From JAKQHY01 sp034429475 (GTDB lineage Bacteria > Chloroflexota > Anaerolineae > B4-G1 > SLSP01), in NCBI GenBank assembly GCA_034429475.1, contig DAOUGD010000141.1, positions 1 to 37,303 on the forward strand: DNA of 37,303 nt, given 5' to 3'. The position numbers and the translations under genes are program-made. The notes under the pieces were generated by a model. It was not told the DNA's origin. It did no database searches and saw nothing but the letters and a program-made list of their open reading frames with translations. Position 1 is the first letter of the stretch. Each line of letters opens with the position of its first letter. Below are positions 1-7,393 of the stretch, piece by piece.

Positions 1-71
1 GCAGTGATTACCGCGCTTTCCGCGTGGAGAGCGCGGCTACTCGCGTGCGGCTCCTGACAGGCGACGATTGA
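1..71 (+). CDS. C-terminal end of an unidentified protein (partial)
   Basis: An open frame enters from the left edge (first full codon at 3-5) and ends at TGA 69-71. It gives about 22 residues ending in RVRLLTGDD. The composition is typical of coding sequence in this window, and the stop lies 130 bases before the next start, so it is probably the tail of an upstream plus-strand gene. It is too short to assign a family. The alternative is that it is non-coding. Bases 72-201 hold no convincing gene; a GAGAGG-type ribosome binding site lies just before the next start. Confidence 0.4.
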   Translation, partial: SDYRAFRVESAATRVRLLTGDD

Positions 72-201
72 CTCTGTCACGCCCTTTTTTCGCGTTGGGA
101 GTATTCTGTGTTAAGGTGCAAAAGTCGAGTAACTTCATTAAAGAAATCACGTTGATATCCACCGACACTGTAAATTCAATGTAAGGCCTGAGAGGTTCTG
201 A

Positions 202-1404
202 ATGGCAGATTTTGCGAATTACGCGACTCAGTATCGCACCGCTTTGTTGAATGACGTCATCCCATTTTGGAAACGCCACTCACTTGACCATGAGTGTGGC
301 GGCTACTTCACCTGCCTGAACCGAGATGGCAGCGTGTTCGACACCGATAAGTTCATCTGGCTCCAGGCGCGGCAGGTGTGGACGTTTTCGATGCTCTATA
401 ACCGGGTGGAAAAGCGGCAAAGCTGGCTAGACATTGCCCGTCACGGCGCGAACTTCTTGCGCGCGCACGGGATGGATGCCAGCGGCGCGTGGTACTTCGC
501 GCTGGATCGCGCCGGTAATCCACTGGTGCAGCCGTACAACATCTTCTCGGATTGCTTCGCGGCGATGGCGTTCGGGCAATTCGCGCTGGCCTCCGGCGAC
601 GAGTCCGCCGCCGACCTGGCGCTGCACACCTACCGCGCGATCTTGCACCGCCGCGACAATCCCAAAGGGCCGTATAACAAGCTTGTTCCCAGGACACGCC
701 CCCTCAAAGGCTTTGCCCTGCCGATGATTCTGTGCAACCTCACGCTGGAATTGGAAACCCTGCTCCCGCCGGGTGAAGTCGAGCGCACCACCGCCGAGTG
801 CGTCCACGAAGTAATGGACGTGTTCCTCGACACCGAGAGCGGCCTGATCTTCGAGAACGTCGCGCCCGATGGCAGCCACGTAGACAGCTTCGAGGGCCGC
901 CTCCTCAACCCCGGCCACGGCATCGAAGCGATGTGGTTCATTATGGACATTGCATGGCGGCAGAGTAGTCCTCAGTCCTCAGTCCTCAGTCCTCAGTTTC
1001 TCATTGACCGTGCGACCAACACTATTCTCCGCATCCTGGATTTCGGATGGGACAAAGACTACGGCGGCATCTTCTACTTTCTGGATGCGCAAGGCCATCC
1101 GCCGCAGCAGTTGGAGTGGGACCAGAAGCTCTGGTGGGTGCATCTGGAGGCGCTCGTCGCGCTGGCGATGGCCTACCGCCTGACCGGTCGCGCCGACGTG
1201 TGGGCCTGGTACGAGAAAGTCCACGCCTATGCCTGGACGCACTTTCCCGATCCGGAGTACGGCGAGTGGTACGGCTATCTCAACCGGCGCGGCGAAGTGC
1301 TGTTACCGCTCAAAGGCGGCAAATGGAAGGGGTGTTTCCATGTGCCACGGGCGTTGTATCGGTGCTGGCAAGATTTCATAATTATGAGCAAGGAAGATAA
1401 CTAA
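202..1404 (+). CDS. AGE-family sugar 2-epimerase (N-acylglucosamine 2-epimerase / mannose isomerase type)
   Basis: This 400-residue protein looks like a full-length member of the N-acylglucosamine 2-epimerase family, (alpha/alpha)6-barrel enzymes that interconvert aldoses, their 2-epimers or ketoses in the cytoplasm. Family marks visible are the LQARQVWTFS stretch near residue 55, a conserved-type histidine in NPGHGIEAMW (H239), the WDQKLWWVHLEAL helix near 307-318, and the C-terminal histidine in CFHVPRALYR (H380). The family is known to use histidines as acid/base catalysts, and both are present. The start at 202 is preceded by AGAGG at 191-195. One oddity is that residues about 253-266, between two helices, are encoded by a 7-nt tandem repeat (see 967-997) and probably form a surface insertion. 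The exact sugar substrate cannot be told; cellobiose 2-epimerase or mannose isomerase are alternatives. Confidence 0.85.
   Translation: MADFANYATQYRTALLNDVIPFWKRHSLDHECGGYFTCLNRDGSVFDTDKFIWLQARQVWTFSMLYNRVEKRQSWLDIARHGANFLRAHGMDASGAWYFALDRAGNPLVQPYNIFSDCFAAMAFGQFALASGDESAADLALHTYRAILHRRDNPKGPYNKLVPRTRPLKGFALPMILCNLTLELETLLPPGEVERTTAECVHEVMDVFLDTESGLIFENVAPDGSHVDSFEGRLLNPGHGIEAMWFIMDIAWRQSSPQSSVLSPQFLIDRATNTILRILDFGWDKDYGGIFYFLDAQGHPPQQLEWDQKLWWVHLEALVALAMAYRLTGRADVWAWYEKVHAYAWTHFPDPEYGEWYGYLNRRGEVLLPLKGGKWKGCFHVPRALYRCWQDFIIMSKEDN
967..997. repeat. In-frame heptamer tandem repeat inside the epimerase gene
   Basis: Four perfect copies of AGTCCTC lie at 967-994, followed by a partial AGT. They sit inside the AGE-family gene and are translated as a Ser/Pro/Gln/Val-rich stretch. 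The period of 7 matches the heptamer arrays at 8485, 18822 and 28008, although the unit differs. Because 28 bases is not a multiple of 3, the frame is open only because flanking bases compensate, and loss or gain of one unit would frameshift the gene. Confidence 0.9.
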
Positions 1405-1444
1405 CATCTTTCGGGTGTCCATTTAATCAATATGGGAAAATAAT

Positions 1445-2146
1445 ATGAAAACCGAAAGTATCCTCTTACTACTTGGTCTAGTTTTTCTCACTGGTGTTGT
1501 CTCCTATTGCTTTTTTATGATCCGCGAACGGTTAGATAACGACAGAAAAGATAAGCTATATTATCAGGCCCGGAAGTTAAACCTAGCCTTTGTTCCCTTT
1601 GAGCGCATCGAAACCCTAAAAAACATACTACACTTTCCTCTGTTTATGGAGGGGACAGGACGTTCTCTTAAAAATGTGATACGGGGTAGAGTAGGACACA
1701 TACAGGTGGTAATTTTCGATTATCAGTATATCGAAGCATCAGGCGGAAATACCCATTCGAGATCACAAACAGTGATTCTCTGTGAATCAAAGCAACTTCA
1801 ACTCCCCTCATTTTCATTACGTCCCGTGACCTACTTGGATAAGATATTTGAGGGCTTTGTACGACTTTATGGACTGAAAAATGAAGAGTTCCGCTCAGCC
1901 CCAGGTTTTGCGAAATTATATATGGTGGATATCCAAGATAAAACCCAACTTGATGCTGTTTTTACAAATGAAGTGCTTTCGTATTACGAACATTATGGTC
2001 AAACCTATCGGTGGCATGGGAAATTACGTACCCAAGCTGAAGGGCAACATTTAATCTTTTATCAAGAGGCTAAAAAAATCTCACCAGAAGAGATAAGGGT
2101 GTTTTTAGAAAGTGGTATTGAATTGTGTCATATCTTGGAGAGCTGA
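1445..2146 (+). CDS. Conserved-looking hypothetical membrane-anchored protein, AT-rich
   Basis: This 233-residue protein is not assigned to a named family. Residues about 5-25 form one hydrophobic segment (ILLLLGLVFLTGVVSYCFFM), followed by a charged stretch (RERLDNDRKD), which suggests an N-terminal anchor with a cytoplasmic body. The body carries a pattern I associate with uncharacterised bacterial proteins: a short FPLF segment, a G-R-VGHIQVVIFDYQY strand pair, a QTV strand, LPSFSLRP, and a C-terminal LIFYQEAKKISPEEIRVFLESG. Base composition is visibly different from its neighbours: about 40% GC by eye against roughly 55-65% around it, with codons such as AAA, TTA and ATA. This suggests recent acquisition. 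The ribosome binding site is weak (GGGA near 1434). Confidence 0.75.
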   Translation: MKTESILLLLGLVFLTGVVSYCFFMIRERLDNDRKDKLYYQARKLNLAFVPFERIETLKNILHFPLFMEGTGRSLKNVIRGRVGHIQVVIFDYQYIEASGGNTHSRSQTVILCESKQLQLPSFSLRPVTYLDKIFEGFVRLYGLKNEEFRSAPGFAKLYMVDIQDKTQLDAVFTNEVLSYYEHYGQTYRWHGKLRTQAEGQHLIFYQEAKKISPEEIRVFLESGIELCHILES

Positions 2147-2205
2147 GTGGGTACTGTTGTCGGGATAACCTCCATAAAGTATTTCAAAGGGGGACAAAGA
2201 TATAG

Positions 2206-2997
2206 GTGATGTACGAAGTAGCTTGCTTTGAAGCTATAACGACCGCTGGTCAAGTCCTTATGAAGCATTTCGGCAAAACCCGCCGGGTCGCCAGAAAAGA
2301 AGATCACAGCAGCATTGTGACTGAGGCTGATGGTGCCTCTGAGACTGCCATCATAAACATTTTGCGCCACGCTTATCCCAACCAAAACCTGATTGCGGAA
2401 GAAAGCGGCTTTGTGGACAACGGCTCGGAGTTCACCTGGGTCATTGACCCGTTGGATGGCACCTCGAACTACGCAGCAGGGCTGCCCTGGTTTGGTGTGC
2501 TGGTCGCGCTGCTGGAAGGTAATCGCCCCATCCTCGGCGCGATGTACCTCCCCTGGTTTAAGACGATGTACATTTGTCAGGCCGGGCATGGCGTTCTGCG
2601 CGACGGAGAGCGTGTTCATCTCACGGCAGAGACCGATCCGCGCAACGTCCTCTGCGCCTACGGGCTGGACGCTTCGCCGGACGAGGCCAAGACGCGCCGC
2701 GAGGCAACGATGCTGGCGCGGCTGGTCAACGGCGTGCGCAACGTGCGGGCGACAAACAGCCTGCTGGACTTCTGCTACACACTCGATGGCCGGTTGGGCG
2801 CCGTGATCAACCAGAATACGAAGATTTGGGACATCGCCCCGGCTTGCCTGATGTTTGCCGAATCTGGCGGTCTGCTCACCGACCTGGCCGGTCGCCCGTT
2901 GACGCTGGCCGTCGGCGCAGACTATGACCGCTCTTACGCCGTGGTCGGCACAAGCCGGGCACTTCACCCTAAAATTTTGGAGATACTCAAAGGATGA
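2206..2997 (+). CDS. Inositol monophosphatase family protein
   Basis: This 263-residue protein belongs to the Mg-dependent, Li-sensitive sugar phosphatase superfamily. The metal-binding motifs are intact: the Glu pair in AEES (E65/E66), motif A VIDPLDGTSNY (D81, D84) and motif B WDIAPACLMFAESGG (D209). It should remove phosphate from inositol phosphate or a related small phosphate ester in the cytoplasm; SuhB-, HisN- and CysQ-like roles cannot be separated by eye. The frame opens with GTG at 2206 followed immediately by ATG at 2209. A strong AAAGGGGGA site at about 2186-2194 serves either, so the true start may be 2209. The stop overlaps the next start by four bases (ATGA at 2994-2997), so the two are translationally coupled. 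Confidence 0.85.
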   Translation: MMYEVACFEAITTAGQVLMKHFGKTRRVARKEDHSSIVTEADGASETAIINILRHAYPNQNLIAEESGFVDNGSEFTWVIDPLDGTSNYAAGLPWFGVLVALLEGNRPILGAMYLPWFKTMYICQAGHGVLRDGERVHLTAETDPRNVLCAYGLDASPDEAKTRREATMLARLVNGVRNVRATNSLLDFCYTLDGRLGAVINQNTKIWDIAPACLMFAESGGLLTDLAGRPLTLAVGADYDRSYAVVGTSRALHPKILEILKG

Positions 2998-3746
2998 TGA
3001 TACCCCAGGTTGAACAAATTGCTGAAGAATTGCTTGCCCTCGGCGTTCGCCGCGGCGGCGTGCTGCTCGTCCACAGTTCCCTCAGTGCGCTGGGGCGCGT
3101 CGAAGGTGGCGCGGAGACGGTCATTCAGGGATTGCTGACCGCGCTTGGTCCGGAGGGCACGCTGTTGATGCCCGCGCTGACTTACGAGTACGTCACGCCC
3201 CTCAACCCCGTCTTTGACGTGCGCCGCACGCGCTCCAACGTCGGCGTCATCCCAGAGACGTTCCGCACGCGCCCTGGGACGCAGCGCAGCGTCCACCCCA
3301 CGCACTCCGTGTGCGCCGTCGGGCCGCGCGCGGCGGAACTGCTGGCCGACCACCGGCGCGATACGACGCCGTGCGGCCCGCGCTCCCCGTTCCGCAAGCT
3401 GCGTGATGGCGGCGGCCAACTGCTGATGCTCGGCTGCGGCCTCCACCCCAACACCTCGATGCACGCCATCGAAGAACTGGTCGAGCCGCCCTACCTGTTC
3501 GGCGCGCCGCTCATCTACCGCCTCATCCACGCCGACGGGCACATCGAGGAAAAAGCCTACCGCACGCACGGCTTCGACGGCTACAACCAACGCTACGACC
3601 GCGTCGCCGACGTGCTCTCGCCTCCGGCGCTCCGGTGTGGCCGCGTCCTGCAAGCGGATGTCCATCTGATCGAGGTTCCGGCTCTGTGGGAAGCCGTGCT
3701 GGCGCAACTACGCCGCGCTCCGCTATATTTTGTGGACATCGTCTGA
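2994..3746 (+). CDS. AAC(3)-family N-acetyltransferase (YokD-like)
   Basis: This 250-residue protein has the aminoglycoside 3-N-acetyltransferase fold, which transfers acetyl from acetyl-CoA to an amino group. Visible marks are LLVHSSLSALG (about 24-34), GGAETVIQGLLTALGPEGTLLMP (38-60), the histidine motif SVHPTHSVCAVG (H101/H104), and LGCGLHPNTSMHAIEE (146-161). These match the antibiotic acetyltransferase family, so the active-site histidine appears intact. Chromosomal members often have unknown natural substrates, so resistance should not be assumed. The gene overlaps the inositol-phosphatase-like gene by four bases, which hints that both act on a common sugar- or cyclitol-like metabolite. 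Its end faces the minus-strand CpaF gene across a hairpin-rich gap. Confidence 0.85.
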   Translation: MMIPQVEQIAEELLALGVRRGGVLLVHSSLSALGRVEGGAETVIQGLLTALGPEGTLLMPALTYEYVTPLNPVFDVRRTRSNVGVIPETFRTRPGTQRSVHPTHSVCAVGPRAAELLADHRRDTTPCGPRSPFRKLRDGGGQLLMLGCGLHPNTSMHAIEELVEPPYLFGAPLIYRLIHADGHIEEKAYRTHGFDGYNQRYDRVADVLSPPALRCGRVLQADVHLIEVPALWEAVLAQLRRAPLYFVDIV

Positions 3747-3765
3747 AAAATGTGAGAGTTAAAGA

Positions 3766-3800
3766 ACATTCGCCGGTTGAGCATATCAACCGGCGAATGT
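3766..3800. terminator. Perfect 15-bp hairpin between convergent genes
   Basis: ACATTCGCCGGTTGA at 3766-3780 pairs perfectly with TCAACCGGCGAATGT at 3786-3800 around a five-base loop (GCATA). It lies 19 bases after the AAC(3)-like stop, in a convergent gap. No long T-run follows, so it may be a bidirectional terminator or mRNA 3'-end stabiliser rather than a classic intrinsic terminator. Confidence 0.6.
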
Positions 3801-3810
3801 CTATTACGGC

Positions 3811-3908
3811 AACCTTCCGGGAAGCTCATAGTAGCCTTAAAAAGCCAAAACCGTTGCTAAAACGTCGCGCCTTCTGGTCCAAGACGCCGCGCAGCTTCCC
3901 GGAAGGTT
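3811..3908. repeat. 98-bp element with perfect 16-bp inverted ends
   Basis: AACCTTCCGGGAAGCT at 3811-3826 is repeated in exact inverse orientation at 3893-3908 (AGCTTCCCGGAAGGTT), with 66 bases between. The core of each arm (CTTCCGGGAAG) is itself nearly palindromic. The 98 bases carry no gene and fill the gap between two convergent genes. No flanking direct repeat was seen. It could be a MITE-like element or a large regulatory hairpin. Confidence 0.7.
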
Positions 3909-3929
3909 CAAGTGCAAAGCAGCGGCCTG

Positions 3930-5405
3930 TCACTTCGGCGTAAACAAGCTCAGCGGCACCTCGATTCCATACGCCTGGAAGCGCGAGAGGCACTGCGGGA
4001 TGATGCCTGTCGGCAGGTAGCGCCCCACGATGCGGCCTTCCTCATGGCCGGTGGGCTTGAACTGGAAGATGTCCTGCAACACAATCACGTTGCCCTCCAG
4101 TTTCAACACCTCCGCCACGGCGGTGACTTTGCGGCTGCCGTCGGGCATACGATCCACCTGCACAATCACGTTAATGGCGCTGGCGATCATTTTGCGGATG
4201 GCCAGGACGGGGAGCGCGATAGGATGGTGAGTCACCATCGTCTCCAGACGCTGCAGGGCGTCGGGCGACGCGACGGCGTGCAGCGTGGTCATACACCCAT
4301 CGTGCCCGGTGTTCATCGCCTGGATAAGTTCGAGGGCTTCCGCGCTCCGCGTCTCGCCCACGATGAGGCGGTCAGGCCGCATCCGCAGCGCGTTGACGAC
4401 CAGATCGTAGACGGTAACTTCACCCTCGCCCTCAATATTGGGGGGACGGCTCTCCAGGGAGACAACGTACTTTTTGGTTTTAGCCAGGTCGTAAAGTTCA
4501 GAGGCATTCTCGATGGTGATGATACGCTCATCGTCGGGAATCATGGAAGCGAGGATGTTCAGGAACGTCGTCTTGCCGCTGCCTGTGCCCCCCGATATCA
4601 GGATGTTCAACCGGCTCTGCACGCAGGCGCGCAGGAAAGTGGCAATGTCCTCGCTAATAGCACCGAAGTGGAGTAAACCTTCGAGCGTGAGCTTTTGCTT
4701 GAGGAATTTGCGGATGGTCATCACAGGGCCAATCAGAGAAATGGGCGGGATGACGATATTGACCCTGGAGCCATCGGGAAAGCGCGCATCAACCATAGGG
4801 TGACTTTCGTTAATCTGCCGCCCCGTACGGATGACGATGCGATGGATTATGCTCATCAGATGGGATTCATCGCGGAAACGATCGGGGGCGTCCGCGAGCT
4901 TGCCGCGCCGTTCCACGTAGATTTTCTCAGGCCCATCCACCAGCACCTCGATGACCTCGCTATCTGCCAGGATTGGTTCCAGGGGGCCGAAGCCGAGGCA
5001 GTCGTTGAGGATGGTCGTCAGGATTTGCTGGCGCTCTACCGCGGACAAAGTGTTCCCTTCACCTGCCAGCGCTGCCGCGAATTGGGCCTCGATACGCTTA
5101 CGCAGTTCATCCCCATACTGCGCGCCAAATTCCACCTCGGCGCAGACGGAGATTTCCTCAAGCACGCGCCATATCATCTCCCCTTTGATATCAGCGTCGC
5201 CTTTGGCCGTTTGTTCGGCCCACCGGTGCAGGTCTTGAGGTGCGGGGCGTTGTATCCCGCATTGTTTATCAATCACACTCAAAGTATCGTGGATGCGCGC
5301 GCGCATCCCCTCCGGCCCGTCTGAGGATGACAGTGCAAGGTACAGCCGCGCCACCACGTTACCGAGGAGCTGCGCGCCACGGTCTGCCAGATTTTGATTT
5401 TCCAT
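3930..5405 (-). CDS. CpaF/TadA-type secretion ATPase, orphan
   Basis: This is a hexameric ATPase of the type II/IV secretion superfamily, CpaF/TadA branch, which normally powers tad pilus assembly at the inner face of the membrane. Seen are an N-terminal helical region (1-120), the ESHPMVDARFPDGSRVN segment (about 200-216), TIRKF (231-235), Walker A GGTGSGKTT (about 273-281), the acidic box IENASEL (299-305), Walker B region RPDRLIVGETR (344-354) and TGHDGCMTTLHA (367-378). Length (about 491) fits CpaF. Two adjacent ATGs exist; the one at 5405 has better spacing (6 nt) from the GGAGG at 5412-5416 than the one at 5408. No TadB, TadC, pilin or prepilin peptidase genes are nearby, so it is an orphan in this window. 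It lies 120 bases downstream of the Ser/Thr kinase fusion on the same strand and could share its transcript. Confidence 0.9.
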   Translation of the reverse strand: MENQNLADRGAQLLGNVVARLYLALSSSDGPEGMRARIHDTLSVIDKQCGIQRPAPQDLHRWAEQTAKGDADIKGEMIWRVLEEISVCAEVEFGAQYGDELRKRIEAQFAAALAGEGNTLSAVERQQILTTILNDCLGFGPLEPILADSEVIEVLVDGPEKIYVERRGKLADAPDRFRDESHLMSIIHRIVIRTGRQINESHPMVDARFPDGSRVNIVIPPISLIGPVMTIRKFLKQKLTLEGLLHFGAISEDIATFLRACVQSRLNILISGGTGSGKTTFLNILASMIPDDERIITIENASELYDLAKTKKYVVSLESRPPNIEGEGEVTVYDLVVNALRMRPDRLIVGETRSAEALELIQAMNTGHDGCMTTLHAVASPDALQRLETMVTHHPIALPVLAIRKMIASAINVIVQVDRMPDGSRKVTAVAEVLKLEGNVIVLQDIFQFKPTGHEEGRIVGRYLPTGIIPQCLSRFQAYGIEVPLSLFTPK

Positions 5406-5528
5406 CATGTTCCTCCTTTGTCTTGGGTGATGGTAGAGAAGATATGCCCTGTCTCTACCCTTACCCCCATTCTATGGGCGATTGCGCCGCGCTGTAACGG
5501 TTGAATAACGGGATTTAATCCCCGTCAT

Positions 5529-7355
5529 TTAACCAGGGCGTTGTACCCAACCGTGGCGCAGCGCATAGATGGCGGCCTCAGTGCGGGAGTTGACGCCCAG
5601 CTTGCTGTAGATGTTGTCCAGGTGGTAGTTCACCGTGCGCGAGCTGACAAAGAGCCGTTGCGCAATCTCCTTGTTGCTCAGCCCCTCAACGAGCAATCGG
5701 ATCACGTCCATCTCGCGCGGGGTCAATGTGACCGGCGACTCTACGGTGAAGGCGCACGTCACCTCGAACCTGCCCTGTGACCCGATGTGGCTCTCTACAG
5801 CACCGCCAAGCTGCTCCAAGCGTTGGTAAGTCTCACTGCGCCTTGTGGGCCGTTGTCCCACGACGCCGTTGTCGGAGAAGCTGAAGATCACACGCTGCTC
5901 CTGGCGCTCAAGCCTGATCGCCATTTGCGTGGCGTGTGCTTCTTGAATAGCGTCGTCCAGTTCGTGCTGCGCAGCGCGGAAAAGCGCCAGCTCGACCGGC
6001 GGCGACAGGCGTTCCGGCAGGCGTTGCAGCTCCAGGTGGACGTGAACGCCGTACACACGCGTCGTCTGGTTGGCGAGGGCTTCCAAGGCGGGTTCCAGCC
6101 CCAACTTTTCCAGCACACCGGGATGGAGATTGGTTTCCAGGTCGTGGACTTGTTGGATGATCTGGCGGCTCAATGTGGTCATCACCGAAAAGGCCATGCG
6201 GGTGGTAGGGTGCGTCCCCAGGGATTGCTCGTAAGTCTTGGCCTGGGTAAGCAGCAAGTTGAGGCCCTCCAACACGTCGCGCTGCAAAAGGACCGCCAAC
6301 CGGCGACGTTCGGCCTCCACGGCGGCAACCGTGTCGTCCAGCGCGGCGTACAACAACAAGGCGTCCATCGGCGTCGAAGGATGCGCCTCGCCGGTCTCCG
6401 CTGTGACGATAGGCATCTCACCTTCTGCCGCCGTGGGCGGTTTGCGGTATGTTTTAGACGTGCTGCGCACAATGCGCTCTACTAACGATGTGGGAGCCGA
6501 CAATGGAGATGCTGTACCCCAGGCTATATCCGAACCGGGGAAATCCGCCAACACCGCTTCCGCCGAGGGGTAGCGTTCGACAGGCGACTTCGCCAGCAGC
6601 TTGAACACCACGCGCTCCACGTCCACAGGGATGGCGGGATGGGCGGCGCGCAGGGGCGGGATGGGCGCGTGCAGAATTTGTGACAGGGTGAGGGCCTCGG
6701 TATCACCCTGGAACGGGGGATGCCCGGCGAGTAGCTCGTACAGCACCACACCCACCGCATACAGATCGGAACGCGCGTCAGGCGGCTGCCCCTGAATTAC
6801 CTCCGGGGCCAGGTAATGGACGGTGCCGATCACGAGGCCGGTTTCGGTGATGGGCGTCGTGCCGCGCGCGAGCGAGATGCCGAAATCGGTGAGCTTGATC
6901 TGGCCGTCGGGGGTGCGTTGCAGGTTCTCCGGCTTGATGTCGCGGTGGAGGATGCCCTGGGTGTGCGCGTAGGCCAGCGCTTCCAGCACCGCCCGGATGG
7001 CGGGGAGGGCCTCGGTCGGAGGTAGCGCCCCGCCATAAGCGCTCGCCACATCCCGCAGGTTTTGGCCGGGGATGTATTCCAGCACCATATAGTGCCAGTC
7101 CAGCTCCTTGCCCACATCGTAGAGCGCCATGATGTTGGGATGGGAGAGCCGCGCAACGGCGCAAACCTCGCGCATAAAGCGCTCCCCGGCTTCTGCGCTG
7201 GTAATGTGTTGAGGCAGAAGGAACTTGATTGCGACATCACGATCGAGCACCTCGTCGTGGGCGCGATACACGATGCCCATCCCCCCTTCACCGAGCCATT
7301 CGGCGAGGCGGTAGCGATTATTCAGGCGCGGGGGTGGGCTTTTGCGTGCGTCCAT
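5529..7355 (-). CDS. Ser/Thr protein kinase fused to degenerate histidine-kinase core and LuxR-type DNA-binding domain
   Basis: This 608-residue protein has three parts. (1) Residues 15-270 are a complete Hanks-type kinase: glycine loop LGEGGMGIVY (21-30), catalytic lysine K44, HRDIKPEN (137-144), DFG (157-159), APE (183-185). (2) Residues about 345-530 resemble the HisKA_3 plus HATPase core of NarL-type sensor kinases (ERRRLAVLLQRDVLEGL, then LHPGVLEKLGLEPALEAL, then LFRAAQHELDDAIQEAHA, then FSFSDNGVVG). The residue aligning with the phospho-acceptor His is Gln (about Q358), and the N-box Asn is replaced by Asp. (3) Residues 542-605 form a LuxR/GerE helix-turn-helix (LTPREMDVIRLLVEGLSNKEIAQRL). 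There is no membrane segment, so it should be cytosolic. The likely role is a one-protein pathway in which kinase activity controls DNA binding; this is inference. The ribosome binding site is weak. The gene starts 38 bases after the enolase-like gene, suggesting co-transcription. Confidence 0.9.
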   Translation of the reverse strand: MDARKSPPPRLNNRYRLAEWLGEGGMGIVYRAHDEVLDRDVAIKFLLPQHITSAEAGERFMREVCAVARLSHPNIMALYDVGKELDWHYMVLEYIPGQNLRDVASAYGGALPPTEALPAIRAVLEALAYAHTQGILHRDIKPENLQRTPDGQIKLTDFGISLARGTTPITETGLVIGTVHYLAPEVIQGQPPDARSDLYAVGVVLYELLAGHPPFQGDTEALTLSQILHAPIPPLRAAHPAIPVDVERVVFKLLAKSPVERYPSAEAVLADFPGSDIAWGTASPLSAPTSLVERIVRSTSKTYRKPPTAAEGEMPIVTAETGEAHPSTPMDALLLYAALDDTVAAVEAERRRLAVLLQRDVLEGLNLLLTQAKTYEQSLGTHPTTRMAFSVMTTLSRQIIQQVHDLETNLHPGVLEKLGLEPALEALANQTTRVYGVHVHLELQRLPERLSPPVELALFRAAQHELDDAIQEAHATQMAIRLERQEQRVIFSFSDNGVVGQRPTRRSETYQRLEQLGGAVESHIGSQGRFEVTCAFTVESPVTLTPREMDVIRLLVEGLSNKEIAQRLFVSSRTVNYHLDNIYSKLGVNSRTEAAIYALRHGWVQRPG

Positions 7356-7393
7356 CGGGTTATGGCCTGGTCAAACGACGGTCTTTGACCCTC

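Noticed and set aside
2994..3746. Antibiotic resistance determinant
   Set aside because: The AAC(3) fold is clear, but chromosomal members often act on other amines and no mobile or resistance context is present.
3912..4676. Plus-strand open frames across the CpaF gene
   Set aside because: They lie antisense to a complete CpaF with intact Walker motifs and have no ribosome site or domain.
3930..7355. A tad/type IV pilus locus
   Set aside because: Only the CpaF ATPase is present. No TadB/C, secretin, pilin or prepilin peptidase was found in the window.
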